Below, one piece after another: positions 10,049 to 21,047 of a DNA stretch of 64,000 nt (its first letter is position 1; each line of letters starts with the position of its first letter). The stretch is from Powellomyces hirtus (taxonomy: Eukaryota; Chytridiomycota; Chytridiomycetes; Spizellomycetales; Powellomycetaceae). The stretch is taken from the NCBI GenBank assembly GCA_025526995.1, contig JAHLKG010000002.1, forward strand, positions 434,001-498,000, in the 5' to 3' direction. Below the pieces are notes generated by a model, which saw only the letters and a program-made list of their open reading frames with translations, did no database searches and was not told where the DNA came from. The position numbers and the translations under genes are program-made.

Positions 10049-11737
10049 TCATATTAATACGTGATACGCCACGGCCACGGCCACCAAGATAACCCAAGCT
10101 CCCACACTCAGGCAGAGATACCACGCCATGGACGCTTCAGGATTTTTCCCGGAGACCGTACTCCGAATGATAGCCTCCAACGCATCAATAAAAACCACGG
10201 ACGTGAATGTTTCTTCCACCAGCTTTTTTCCAGCTTGTCCAAGCTCCTTTGCTTTACCTCCGCCGCTGATCAGATCGTAAATCGCATCGGCAAATGCTGC
10301 TGGTTCAGGTTGTAGGAGAAACCCGGTTTTGCCGTCTATGATCGTCTCCATTGGTCCACCGCTGTTGACGGCGATGACGGGGAGACCAGCGTACATGGAT
10401 TCGACAGGAACAATCCCAAAGTGCTCGTTGCTTGGGGTATAGAGAAGGCAAGTCGAATTGGCCAGTAGATATGTTCGTTGCTCGACGTTGAAGGATGGCA
10501 GAAAGAGCACCTGCGTTGTTCCCGGTATACTGTCACAGCCCGCGAATGCGACGAATGAGTTCAGTCCGAGACTAGCTGCCAAGGACTCAAGCTCTCGGAG
10601 ATATTCTTTGTTTTCCTCTACACGAGGATCATATCCACCTGACATGAACGGAGTCAGATGTCATTCAATATGGACGCGCGCAAGCTCGTTGCCTAACCTG
10701 CAACGACCAGCCGAACGGCGTCATTCTCAATGTTCTTTTTCTCAAGAAGTTCGGAGAATGCCAGAACGGCGAGTTCTATGTTCTTTTTCCTTTCGAATCG
10801 GTTTATGGAGAGGATTGTCTTCTTGTTACTGTATCCATATAGATCAGTGACATATCAGGCCAGCAGGAAAATGACACATGACGTACCTTGCAAGCAGACT
10901 GACCAAAGGACTGGACATATCCACCTTCTCGGAATATGACGGCAAATGAATGCATGGATACAGAACTTGTGGAACTCGTTTAATGGAGGGAAAAGATCCC
11001 TTAAAGATCCGCGCTGTAAATTTGCTGTTCACGACAATCTCATCGGCCGCCTCTGTCAATCAACCAGCCCTTTGTTAAGACACTAAAAATCAGTTGCTAT
11101 CAGTGCAAGATGAGGCTCTTCCCAACTCACTGGTCGTTGCTTCTTCCAGTAGATCCACTGGGATACGATATAACTTTTTCAGAAAACTCTCACGTTTAGT
11201 CAGGAGCTTGTCGGGAAAGTGGCAGTAGAACAAAATCTTGGCGTTTGTGAACCGCAGGATGGGTATTGAGGCGGATAACTGATCCACAACAATAACATCG
11301 TACGCCGGGCTAGTCGGGAGCAGCATCGACAATGCGAGCACAACTCCACGGAGAATCGCAAAGAGGATATGGCCCTTCCCCATGATCTGTCGCGGAAGCC
11401 AATCGCCGAGCACAGACACGTTCAACGTCCCTACAAGTCTAAACTTGAGAAACGCAAGGTGATCCCTGAACGAGACATTGCGACTTCAGTACCATCCCGC
11501 GTCTCTTCAAAGCAATGAGAAGGATCATGGTGGGAGGTCAGCATGTCAATTGAATGACCTCTTGACTGTAAACCCACAGCAGCATCGACGACAAGCCGTT
11601 CGGCACCACCTAATTGTCAACAAAATCAGAACATGAAGAGTTTGGCTCTCGTCTACAGAAACTTCTCCAGGGACCTCACCGATGCCAAGGTCGGGGTGCA
11701 CAAGTGCGATGCGCAGCGGCTTTTCTTTGCCTGGCAT
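10049..11737 (-). CDS. ALG2: alpha-1,3/1,6-mannosyltransferase Alg2
   Basis: GT4-type glycosyltransferase that adds the second and third mannose to the dolichol-linked oligosaccharide on the cytosolic face of the ER. Exons on the minus strand: 11737-11680, 11609-11493, 11430-11131, 11052-10887, 10828-10698, 10638-10049 (453 residues, normal for Alg2). The N-terminus has the family pattern [18 protein letters not shown] and [13 protein letters not shown]. The middle has [11 protein letters not shown], and the donor-binding region has [21 protein letters not shown] with the EX7E-type glutamates. The protein ends in a hydrophobic helix ([20 protein letters not shown]) fit for membrane anchoring. 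All introns are short and GT-AG. It is transcribed in the same direction as ILV1. Confidence 0.95.
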
Positions 11738-14369
11738 GACTTCAAAAGTGATGCTGAGATGGATTCACTCGGAGCGGCCTCTGTGCGCAGCATCACAGTT
11801 CTCCACGCGTACATAGGTACATGAACTCATTCATCTTCATCACCCCAAGTTCACCGGAAGTTTCTCGGAAAGGTGCAGAGGAAAGATCTGCAACCTGATT
11901 ACCAGACGGCTAATTTCAAGGTGTGAATCGGAAGGGTGATTACCGGAAGGAAGAGGGTCGCTGGATAGCCACCCTGGATGCTGTGCTGGCGGTAAGTATA
12001 TGCTCTCGCCAAGTTTTGCTCACACTTAGACAATGGCGACGACGAATTGAAAGCCACTCACACAGTGGCGGGACCGGAGGTTGATCCGCCGAAGAGATTT
12101 GGTCCTTGGGCCCTGCATTGGCCGTCTTCCTTGGCTGGTGTCAGGCGATCTCTATTCAAAGTCGGGTTTGTTCTTTTTGGGCGTCAACGATTCGCATGCA
12201 GCGCTGACGTGCTAATCGCACATTTGTTTCTCATTTGCTTCTTTGACAGAAGAACCACGATTAGAACAGAAAATCGATGATGTTACTATTGTGATCCCTG
12301 TCGAACGTAACACCTAGTCGAACAACAGCGTGGTCCGCAACAGACCCATCACTCGTACAGGAAAGCATGGAAGGCAATCTAAATCAGATGGTTGGGGGCC
12401 TCCCGCAATCCAGCATGTCATCACAACTTTGACCCAACGATTATAACAACATCTCATTGATGCCTACTATCGATCATCAACAAAAGAAGACAAAACACGA
12501 GAAAAGAGTGTTGACTTTCTGTTGCGGTCCACGAGCGGAAGACGAACCTGGAACATCAACTTTGGACGTGCACAGCATAGCATTCCCCACCGTCCAAAGG
12601 GTTTTCAAGTTGGTCATCGATAACGGATTTTGCGAGTTGGAAGAAGTCATAGGGTACAAGCGCGGGAGAGCTTTGGCTGCAACATGTCCATTATGACTTT
12701 TTCCGACTACGTCAATTCTGTAAATTAATCATCGGCGAGCAGGTGGAAAGCTCTTGGTGAATTGGGGAATGCTACGCTGCGCATTGGTAGTCCATGTTGA
12801 CCTTCTCTGGTAGTGCCAGTCTTCATTGGATCGCGCAACGCTAATACCTCACATTCCAAAGGCCTACGGGATGACCCGGCGCTTTCTGTTCCGTATTACT
12901 CTCCCCACTCTGTTGTTCAAGTGCTAGGACACACAATTCTGGTAGCAACCGTGCCTTGCTATTATATTATCGATTTTCATGACTTTTGTGCAGGAATAAC
13001 ACGCCGAGCAGAAGGAGAGAAAGTCGCCGGCTGATCATATCGGGGGACTCGCTGGCATGAGGATCAAGGACCCCAGTAGCTTGCAGACGCCCAGGCGGGG
13101 AAACAGTATGGATAGTTACTTCTTGCCTGTGTAAATTCCGTCAATAAGGATCTATACACACTTGGAACGCTCTTGTGGCTACCCACCTTCGACAAACAAG
13201 ACGTGCTTATTCACTGCGAGTAAAAGAAAAGAAACCCCCACATCCGTTAGACGAAAGACATTTCACGGCATGTCCAAAAGGGACCGTACCTATCGGATCA
13301 TACTTCATCAACGACAGCTTTGGCAGTGCTCGTCGACGAGTGGTTGTGTAAAAGGAGCCAGTTCCAGCTGAGCTGATCAGTCGCATGACAATTGTTCTAG
13401 AAAACCCTTGTTGTCAGCTCTAGCACGAATGGAAAGAGTGGCGGATTACGGAACACACACCTCGCTTTTGCCTTCTTGACCACTGTAACCGTCAGAAAAA
13501 ATCATTAACACCTTTGCAAATATATAGCGTCAGCCTGTGAATCAAAACTTACTTGTGCCTATGTATCAGTTTCTGGTTGTTTGAGTATTTTGTGTTTTTG
13601 TCAAACTGAATAGACTCCGCGGAATGTTGCATGAGAAGCACAGCCACCAAGTGCGCTGCACGTGATTCATGGGAGAAACGGCGGAACTATTGTAGAAGAC
13701 GGAGAAGGCGAGGATCTACAAGATCAAGTTGATCTCTTGCAAGCAGCTGCAACCATGGTGGGTAGGGGAAGCAGACCTACGTGCATGCGTACGCTCGGAA
13801 GATGCAACATTTACTTCCACATGGCGTCCACGAGATCAAACACAAGCGCACACAGCAATCTTGGGTTGACGGCATGGGCGGGTTTGCTACGCATCCCCTT
13901 CTGTTGTGGGAAACATCAGGTAGCAGTCAGGAGCAGTTTGGACATGAAGAACAGTCTGCCGGTCTGTCAACATTCGGTCATACAGCGTAGATCCGAGCCG
14001 TCCGAGAGAGACATTCCCACACATGAATGCAAGCTCGTGCTGAACAATGAGATGCAGACCTCATCCCCACACAACTATCATGTTTTTTCTTCTTTTATTT
14101 AAAATTGTTCTGAACCAAATGAATGATCCAGTTGGGGTAAACAAAAAATTGTTTAAATCCGCATTATAGGGCTTGCACACGGACAACTCTAGTAAAAGGC
14201 GAGGGTTGTATGCGTGGTAATGTGCAAACCCCACGGACAGGTTGGAGAAAAAGAGAGCGGGGGATGCGCGGAAACCTCGCCCTTTTATAGCCGCGCGGCG
14301 AGGGCTCTGGAAAAAATGGAAAAAACGAAAAGACGTCATTTGACCAATCATAGACCGACCACGCGAGTT

Positions 14370-14398
14370 GCTGCGCACGCTGCGCACGCTGCGCACAG
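14370..14398. repeat. three tandem copies of a 9-base unit
   Basis: The unit CTGCGCACG is repeated three times (the last copy ends ACA). It lies in non-coding sequence downstream of the RasGAP gene. Confidence 0.85.
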
Positions 14399-14495
14399 TG
14401 TTGAAGAGTGTGTCTCGTCCCTTCCTTCAAATTGCGCATTTGCGGTATCCACCCCTGGCACCCCTTGAATTGGTACCGTAGCCAACCATCATGAC

Positions 14496-14575
14496 AGGGA
14501 TTAAATGTGCTGCGCTTCCACATGGCTTGAATTCGTGTCGGGGTTAATGTGCTGCATTTCCACATGTCAAAATTC
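14496..14575. repeat. imperfect tandem duplication of about 40 bases
   Basis: Two neighbouring copies share TTAA(A)TGTGCTGC, TTCCACATG and an AATTC end, spaced by about 40 bases. The function is unknown; the duplication is local. Confidence 0.65.
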
Positions 14576-14813
14576 CATTAGTGTAAAATGTACTGTACAC
14601 GAGGGGATGGTATTGATGCGAATGAAAAAAAAGGATGTATGCTACTGTACTTCTAACTAGAAAATGTACCGTCCTATGTATAAATATACTGTAAAAAAAT
14701 GCGCAAGGTCTGCATGACACGGAAAGGGGTGAGGAGGTTGGACAACATGAGCTCCGCCACCGATACCGGTCGGTGGATCTGGGATTCCGTTCGTCCTATC
14801 GCTTGAGTTCGTT

Positions 14814-17565
14814 CTATCGCTTGAGGAAGGTTTTGTTGAGAAGGAAAAGAATCTTGTGAACGGAGAGCTGGACGTATTCGAGGTCCAATAGGTGAACACC
14901 CATCTGCTGTTTCTCAAGCAGGTCATCCAGTTTGAGATCCATTTCCAAAATCGCTTTCTCTCGACCTGTAAATGAGATGCAAAAGTTTAGCCAATCATAT
15001 CAAGTGATACAGTAAGGAGAAGAAGCATCGCCGTTCTTACCTTTGTAGTGGAGAGCAATGATGAATGTCCCTGGCACAGGCGACAGGATGTTGAAGAAGA
15101 TGTTGGATCGTCTGTTTGCCGGAACATTGCTTTCAACAATGATGCCTTCCTTCTCCAGCTGCGAGTGGGTGAACTTGTACGGGCCTTGAACTTGTCCCTT
15201 GTTCGATTTGGGGTTGGCAAGACCGGACTGTATGCGAACATTCTGCAGGTACGCCTTGTAAGACTCGAGCTGCGAGCGAAGGTAGTTGTTGTGGTCAATG
15301 ATGGTTTTGAAGACCAATTGGAGCGAGCCGATCTCCTGATCGACCTTCTCACGAAGATTGCCGAGATGCACAAGCTCCTGGCGAATTTCGTCGCACATGA
15401 GGGAGTGACCGTCGTTGGCGGCCACGACCGTCATTTCCTCCAATTGCCGAAGCATCTCGCGGACTTTAATTCCCTTCTTCACCAAGGTCGGATCCCGGGA
15501 CGTCGCAGCGGTTTCCGCCACGCGGGGGAGATTGATGGTGGCGTGCTGGGAGCGGTGCTGAGTGCTGCTGTTGACAGCGGCCGCGGCGATGGCCGGCATC
15601 GTACGTAATATTTGGACAAACATGGCCTTGGTGTCCATGTACATAATGTCGCCTTGTGTCAGCTGGCTGTCGGCAATTGACGAGGGAATATCCGTGATGG
15701 GCTGTTCCCATCGAGAATACAAGGGCAATACGATGGCCTTATTCTCCGCTCGCGCCACTTGCGGAGGAGCCACTCCCAGATCGTTGAGACATATTCGAAG
15801 ATGATGTTTGTCACCAGGACACTATTCAGGAAAAAAAAAAAAAAGAGTAGATGGCATAAGTCAAAATGCTTTGTGCTCAGAGTAGCGATGCTGTTGGGGA
15901 CTTACCAAAACATTTCGATGCTGCTCCAAAAGCGCGTGGGTGTTGTAAATCTCGTTCAACGAGATGTTAAGAGTGATGTCCTTCTTGGACAAGGCAACGT
16001 ATTGGTCCATCTAGTATCGATTGCATTCATCAGTGAGCTGGAGACTAGAGCTTTCAAACTCTGTAGCGGTTACATACCTCCAGTGACTCGTAAAAATCAC
16101 CAACCTCGCACAGTTCGTTCAAGAACCGATTGATCCTCTGTTTATGTTGATCCACAAACTCATTGAGAGAAGACATGTAAGCCTCTTTCGAGTGACTTGG
16201 TTTGTTGGCCAGATTCTGGAGCAGTTTCGCAACGAGGGTGAGCGTTCGTCTCGGGTTCGTTGCAGGGTTGCTCTCCACGAGCATGTACGCTTGAGGAGTG
16301 ACAATGGCAGGGTTGACGAAGCGGAGGAAGAAAAAGCCGCCGATAAGCGAACAGATGTTGACTTCTGACGCTTCCGGGTATTTGCGCTATGAGAAAGGTG
16401 CCGCATCAATACTGAGAACAGAATGCACAACTGCTGCTGCTAAAACTCTCACCTTGGTCAATGACCGAATTTGCTTGCAAATCCAGCGGATACCATATGG
16501 AACTTGGTCGAGGGATGACATGATTGTGGTGAGGAACGATTCTGTGATATCCATCACGGTGACCAGTCTTGGAGCAATGATTGCTTGTACATCTGGGTTC
16601 TGTTGAGCCTCTTCTGGTGTAATACTGCGGGGAAGACCGCATGGTGTGCCTGTTTCGGCTTCGAGTTCGTTGAGCATTTGGTCGTATACTTTCAGTGGGT
16701 TGATCTCCAAGTCCAAATCCTGGTGCTCGATGAGATTGTTGATGCGCGCCGACAAGACATGTTTCAAATAAGTTTGTCCAGGTCCTCGTCGGGTATATGT
16801 CGTCATCATGCGAGAAACTGGAGTGTTGGCACGAAGGAGACTTCCGAACTCGGTTGCGCCTTCGAACTGTGCAGCGAGCACGTTCTGGAACATAGAAAGA
16901 AGGAGATACTCTTCTCGAGAGTCGTACTGATTTCCATAGATAGTAAACATGACGGTTTGCAAGAGCGTGTCGATTTCGGCCAAGGTGACAAGGCGAGCGA
17001 GCGCAGCGATGTGCCGTGGTTCGGTCTGCAGGAGGAAGAAAAGGTTTCCATACAGTTGGCGCTTTCGATCATCTGGCAAGAAGCCTTCGGCCGTTTCTAT
17101 TTCCTCGAGGTGACTGGCCACTTCCTGCTGTTCGTCAAGTGCCATTCGATTTTGAATCAGCAGAGCAATTCGACTGTCGAGATATCGCACGTCACGCTCC
17201 AGCAAAAAGTTCTTTTTCGATTGGGCTGATATTCTCGTTTTCAACTCCCGCAACCGTCGCTGGGCCTTGGTCAGTTCGTCGTCCACCTCAACATCATTCT
17301 CTGCAGCCATCGACCACAGAGCTGCAACCGAGTACCGTCGATCAGTGTTGGATGAGTTAGAGCTGCCGTTTCCGATAGGCAAGCCGTTCTGTGCCGCAAT
17401 GTATGCGGCTTTCGCCAAGCCGGAGGGCATGTACGAGACGGCCGAAGCATCACGTCGGTTGCGGCGAGACCCCCGCTGCTCTTCCTGGCCAGCGTCGAAG
17501 CCGTCGGCGTTATCACTACTGTTGGCCGCAGGAGCAGCGAAGCTCGCTGCTTCTGGGCCGTCCAT
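14814..17565 (-). CDS. Ras GTPase-activating protein, Gap1/IQGAP C-terminal type
   Basis: Stimulates GTP hydrolysis by Ras-type GTPases. Exons on the minus strand: 17565-16453, 16386-16078, 16010-15906, 15821-15041, 14965-14814 (819 residues). After a low-complexity N-terminus and a short coiled coil comes a RasGAP domain from about residue 170: SREEYLLLSMFQNVL, an arginine-finger region LLRANTPVSRMM, then GGFFFLRFVNPAIVTP. The C-terminal third matches the RasGAP_C domain shared by IQGAPs and fission-yeast Gap1: YKFTHSQLEKEGIIVE, NIFFNILSPVPGTF, and the end LDLEYVQLSVHKILFLLNKTF. No calponin-homology domain or IQ repeats are visible, so it is closer in layout to Gap1 than to a full IQGAP. An 18-base direct repeat overlaps the stop codon (about 14797-14826). 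Confidence 0.9.
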
Positions 17566-18294
17566 GGGCTCGTTTGAGGAGAGAATTTTGAGCTGGTCCT
17601 GGGGGGTGAAGGCGCGAATGCGAGTGTTGTTGTGGGCACGACCAAATGCCGAGTGTTGGTTGAAAATTCGTCAAGTGTTGGTGTTGTTAGGACAGCTCTC
17701 TGTCGTTTTGAAAATTAAGGGTCTTTGGTGAATTTCTAATTGTTAAAGAGCAAAGGAATGGACCTTTTCGGCGGTGGGCAGAAGGGAAGGGCGGAGAAGC
17801 AAAGGCCGGTTGGTTGAGAGTTGTGTGAAACGGCTGAAACGGGTGTGACGGTGAAACAACAAAGCGGCCGGTAGAGTCTGTGGAAGCACAACTCTTGTGA
17901 CTCTTGTGGCAGTCTGTGTGATAGAAATCCAAGCACTCGGTTTCCTCCCGCGGAGTGAGGCTCAGCAGCTCACGTGCCCTCCCCTATCTGTCGAAACCTG
18001 AACGCGCCGACTTTCATTATTACTGTATTAGATGATTGGTTTCATCCTCTCCCCCTATCCCTCATATGCGTTTGATGTGAAAATGCATTTTGTTTTTTTT
18101 CCTCTTCGCAGACGTCAGCGATGGCAATAGGTGCTAGTTCATGTCAAAACAAGGGAGGGGTTCTGTTTACTGTACCTTCTAAACTTCCCAACGTCCAAAT
18201 CGTCCTGGAAGTTGGTGACGAGCATCTTTCCCACTCCATATTCAGACGTTGCAACAATAAAAGCAAAGGGCACGGTGCAAGACAGCCAGCGACC
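17566..18294. other. divergent intergenic region
   Basis: Separates the 5' ends of the RasGAP gene (-) and a small plus-strand gene. It includes a CT-rich stretch and a T8 run just before 18110, probably promoter and leader sequence. The plus-strand frame is open from 18121 but the residues before 18295 look unconserved. Confidence 0.5.
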
Positions 18295-18702
18295 ATGACG
18301 TCTGCTGAGCAGCAGCAAGAACGATCAGAACCGTTCGACCCGCTCGACCCGACCTTTGCATACGGTGATCCACAGTCGGTCGACATCCAGTTCTCCAATC
18401 AAAGTCCTGTTCGCTATGCGCATTTTTGGGACGTTGACGATGACACGGCGTTCCTTGGCTACGTGCACCTCGATGCAGAGGGGAAGGTGTTGCAAATCCT
18501 CCTCGACAATGTTCCTTCGCGGGGCTTCGACACTGTGCTGCGTATTGGGGAGTGGGTAGCCGTTGGATATCCAGAGTGCGACTTTGCCAACATTGTCGAA
18601 AAGAGTCACGTTACCAATGAGCCAGCCATCCGAATCATGTATGACTCGGACGATGAGATCTCGGGGCTGCTCTTGAAGGTTGATAACTATTATCCTATGT
18701 GA
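18295..18702 (+). CDS. small conserved-looking protein of unknown function
   Basis: Single-exon 135-residue acidic protein with no membrane segment or signal peptide. I recognise no family. The middle (VDIQFSNQSPVRYAHFWDVDD, then LGYVHLDAEGKVLQILLDNV) alternates charged and hydrophobic residues like a beta-rich domain, and a second strand-like region is GEWVAVGYPECDF. The ATG at 18295 has a good context (ACC before ATG). An in-frame ATG at 18121 would add 58 residues of less protein-like sequence, so the later start is preferred. Upstream it is divergent from the RasGAP gene. Confidence 0.6.
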   Translation: MTSAEQQQERSEPFDPLDPTFAYGDPQSVDIQFSNQSPVRYAHFWDVDDDTAFLGYVHLDAEGKVLQILLDNVPSRGFDTVLRIGEWVAVGYPECDFANIVEKSHVTNEPAIRIMYDSDDEISGLLLKVDNYYPM

Positions 18703-19353
18703 ATAGAAAACAGATATGGATGTACATAGATTGTAATTTATTGTCGTATCTTCGACCGACAGCTTGAATCAAATCGCAATGTCGAACGGTTGACGCAGAG
18801 TTAGACTTGACTTTTTATCTTACTTTGTGTATGGACCCAGGGTTTTTATTGTTGTTAACCGGTGTTTGTAGGAAGGTAGGTCATGTACCTATTGAAACCT
18901 GGGCGCCTGAGGGACACACTACTGAATAGATCTATGAAATTCCATGACCGCACGGTGCGCAGCGAGCAGCACAGCCCCCCCTGGGAGCCCTGCCTCGCGG
19001 CCTGATAAGAACGCGTACTCCCTCCTAGTATTGGCAGCACCGATGGCACAGCCAGCCATCGCAGCCCCAATCCATTATATGCATTGCTGTGCCATCTGCG
19101 TGGCTCACAGGGATAAATAATAGTCACATCTTGGCAAATGTTCTTTCTTGCCAAGAAGGAACAAACGGAAGAAGGAACATGATAATGGCAAATCTAATGA
19201 TTGAGTGACGCGCTGCGCGTTTCGCCCCGCCTTTAGGTTAACGTTTTGCGTATTTTCCCCTCGACAATTCCCAAAGTCCCCCTCGCCTTTGCGCTTCCAT
19301 TTTCCTGTGGATTGACAGTCAGACTAGCAAAGTCTGCGTAGATAACTCGAGTC
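18703..19353. other. intergenic, with one hairpin-forming inverted repeat
   Basis: No gene recognised. An 11-base perfect inverted repeat, GATGGCACAGC at 19042-19052 and GCTGTGCCATC at 19086-19096, could form a hairpin with a 33-base loop; its meaning is unknown. The 3' part is the promoter of the LEA-2-like gene. Confidence 0.5.
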
Positions 19354-20861
19354 ATGTACGATGCACCAGGCCCTTACGGTGGATACCGGCCCAACTCTCC
19401 CGTGGTATGTGTGAAGGTTCCGCAGCATTGTGACAGCCGTCAGTGGAATTGGCTGGCTCGGAAAAGTACTCACGCCATTGTCATTGTTTTTAGCATATGG
19501 AGGCAGACTACGCCTCGCACACGTATGGGGATCTGAACCAGCCCTTCAATCATAATCCCGCGGGCGCCCATTATCAGGAGTCAGCCTCTCACGCGTGTGG
19601 GGACCTCAGCTCTGCGGGCACCCATCAGCAGGAGTCAGCTTTTCACACATATGGAGACGTTGATCATAGATCAGATCCTAACTCCGTCGGCAGCCATCAT
19701 CAGGACTTGGCTTCCCACACGTATGGGGACATGGATCATAGTTCAAACTACAGCTCCACTGGCACCCATCAGCAGGCCTCCTCGGAAAGTGTCAAGACAC
19801 TTGGGGAAGGTGCTTTTCATGGTCCAAAGTCTGGCTCGGCAACTTCAATCCTCACAACCATCCGCGGCATGAGCAGCCCGGGGGGAAAGACCTCGTCGTC
19901 CATCAACTATATACCCTTGGAAGACGGCAAAGAGAAAGACCAAGAACGCGGTTTCAGCCATCCGATGGATGTCGTTAGCAAGAAACCGCGGAATCAGCGG
20001 ACCTGTAGATGCTGCTGTTACAGGCTGCGCTGTCGACCAGCCTGCTGGGGCTCGTGCCTGGCGTTTTTCATTGTACTTCTTGTAGGCCTTGGCGTCGGTG
20101 GTTTCTACTTGTTCCCACGCATTCCGGACGTTGACGTGTCAACTCCATACTTTCCGGCACTCTCGGAGGCTGCCGCCTTCAAGACTGATCCAGCTGCCGC
20201 GGCATGGACCCCTGGATTGGCACATACGGGAGACATCAGGACTGCTACCGCCACCAACCCGTTCGTTCTCTCGATTGGCGTTGGTGTGAATGTTACTGTC
20301 AATTCGGACAATTATGTCGGATACATCGTAAACCGGTTGACAGTGTCTGCACTCTTGAAGGACACCACTGGAAAAGTCATTGATCCGGCGAGTCTCTCCA
20401 ATCAATTGGATGCATCGTCAGAAGTGAATCGCATTAGGATCATCCCTCGGTCTCAGACCATCATTCGCCTTCCAGTTTCCATCAACTACACAATGGTCAA
20501 CCGATTGAGCTTGGTCAATGTTCTCAAAGACCCCGTGCTCTCCGTTCTGGCCCAGGCGTGCGGAATTCCGGGCATCCAAGAAAAAGTCCCCGGTACGAGA
20601 ATCAGGATGGAAGTCAGCACCGTCATTGACCTCCGCGTTATATCATGGACCGGATACAAACCAAAGATTGTAAAGGACGTTGATTTCGCGTGCCCAAGCA
20701 CAGTAGCTGACGCGCTGGGCCCGCTGTTTGCTGGAGGGGTGGACAACATTGCGGACGCCTTATTGCGCGGCGCCTCTACTCTACCCTCACCATCTGCTGC
20801 CTCCGCTGAATCTGCCAGCGATGAACCGTTTGCTGAAGTTGTCGACGATGCCGATGACTGA
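19354..20861 (+). CDS. LEA-2-like single-pass membrane protein with N-terminal repeats
   Basis: Exons 19354-19404 and 19494-20861 (472 residues). The cytosolic N-terminus has four imperfect repeats of 18-24 residues built on SHTYGD (19512-19781). A basic Cys-rich stretch (TCRCCCYRLRCR) then leads into one hydrophobic helix (LAFFIVLLVGLGVGGFYLF), giving a likely type II topology. The outer part resembles the LEA-2 fold: PFVLSIGVGVNVTVNSDNYVG, then strands ending in RIRMEVSTVIDLRVISWTGYKP and DFACP. Fungal proteins of this layout (Tag1 and related vacuolar or plasma-membrane proteins) are poorly characterised, so only the architecture is claimed. An AATAAA signal at 20969 follows the stop by about 108 bases. 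Confidence 0.8.
19512..19781 (+). repeat. four coding repeats around a SHTYGD motif
   Basis: Units begin at about 19512, 19584, 19638 and 19710, spaced 72, 54 and 72 bases. Each carries a SHTYGD-like motif (SHACGD in the second) and a later HHQ/HQQ motif. All unit lengths are multiples of three, so the frame is kept. Confidence 0.85.
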
Positions 20862-21047
20862 GGAAACAGGAGTGGCTGTGTGCATATCGCAGGGAATGCA
20901 CCGTAAATTCATAGGTGTGGGTTGTTGTCCGTCATGGTGTGTATTGTATATGAAGTGTTTCAATTGTAAATAAACATATAAACTGGAATCGAGCAGAGAC
21001 AGGATTGGTGTCAGGTTGACAAAATGCTGCGTTTAGTGAGCGCTCCA

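Larger units (their letters stand above)
11738..14813. other. about 3 kb without a convincing gene
   Basis: The longest gene-poor stretch in the window. It starts with the ALG2 promoter. Around 11845-11990 the plus strand has two coding-like pieces, one with KFLGKVQRKDLQPDYQTANF and one with DYRKEEGRWIATLDAVLA, one base out of register and without a start codon, possibly a decayed gene. The remaining short ORFs show no family signal. Small repeats lie at 14370-14398 and 14496-14575. I see no tRNA, rRNA or transposase. Confidence 0.5.

Noticed and set aside
12813..13371. Short plus-strand ORFs in the gene-poor region
   Set aside because: No conserved motif, no consistent splice phase and no start context; looked for transposase or reverse-transcriptase motifs and found none.
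14797..14826. Direct repeat CTATCGCTTGAG around the RasGAP stop codon
   Set aside because: A short local duplication; the true stop (14814-14816) is fixed by the RasGAP_C ending, so it does not change the annotation.
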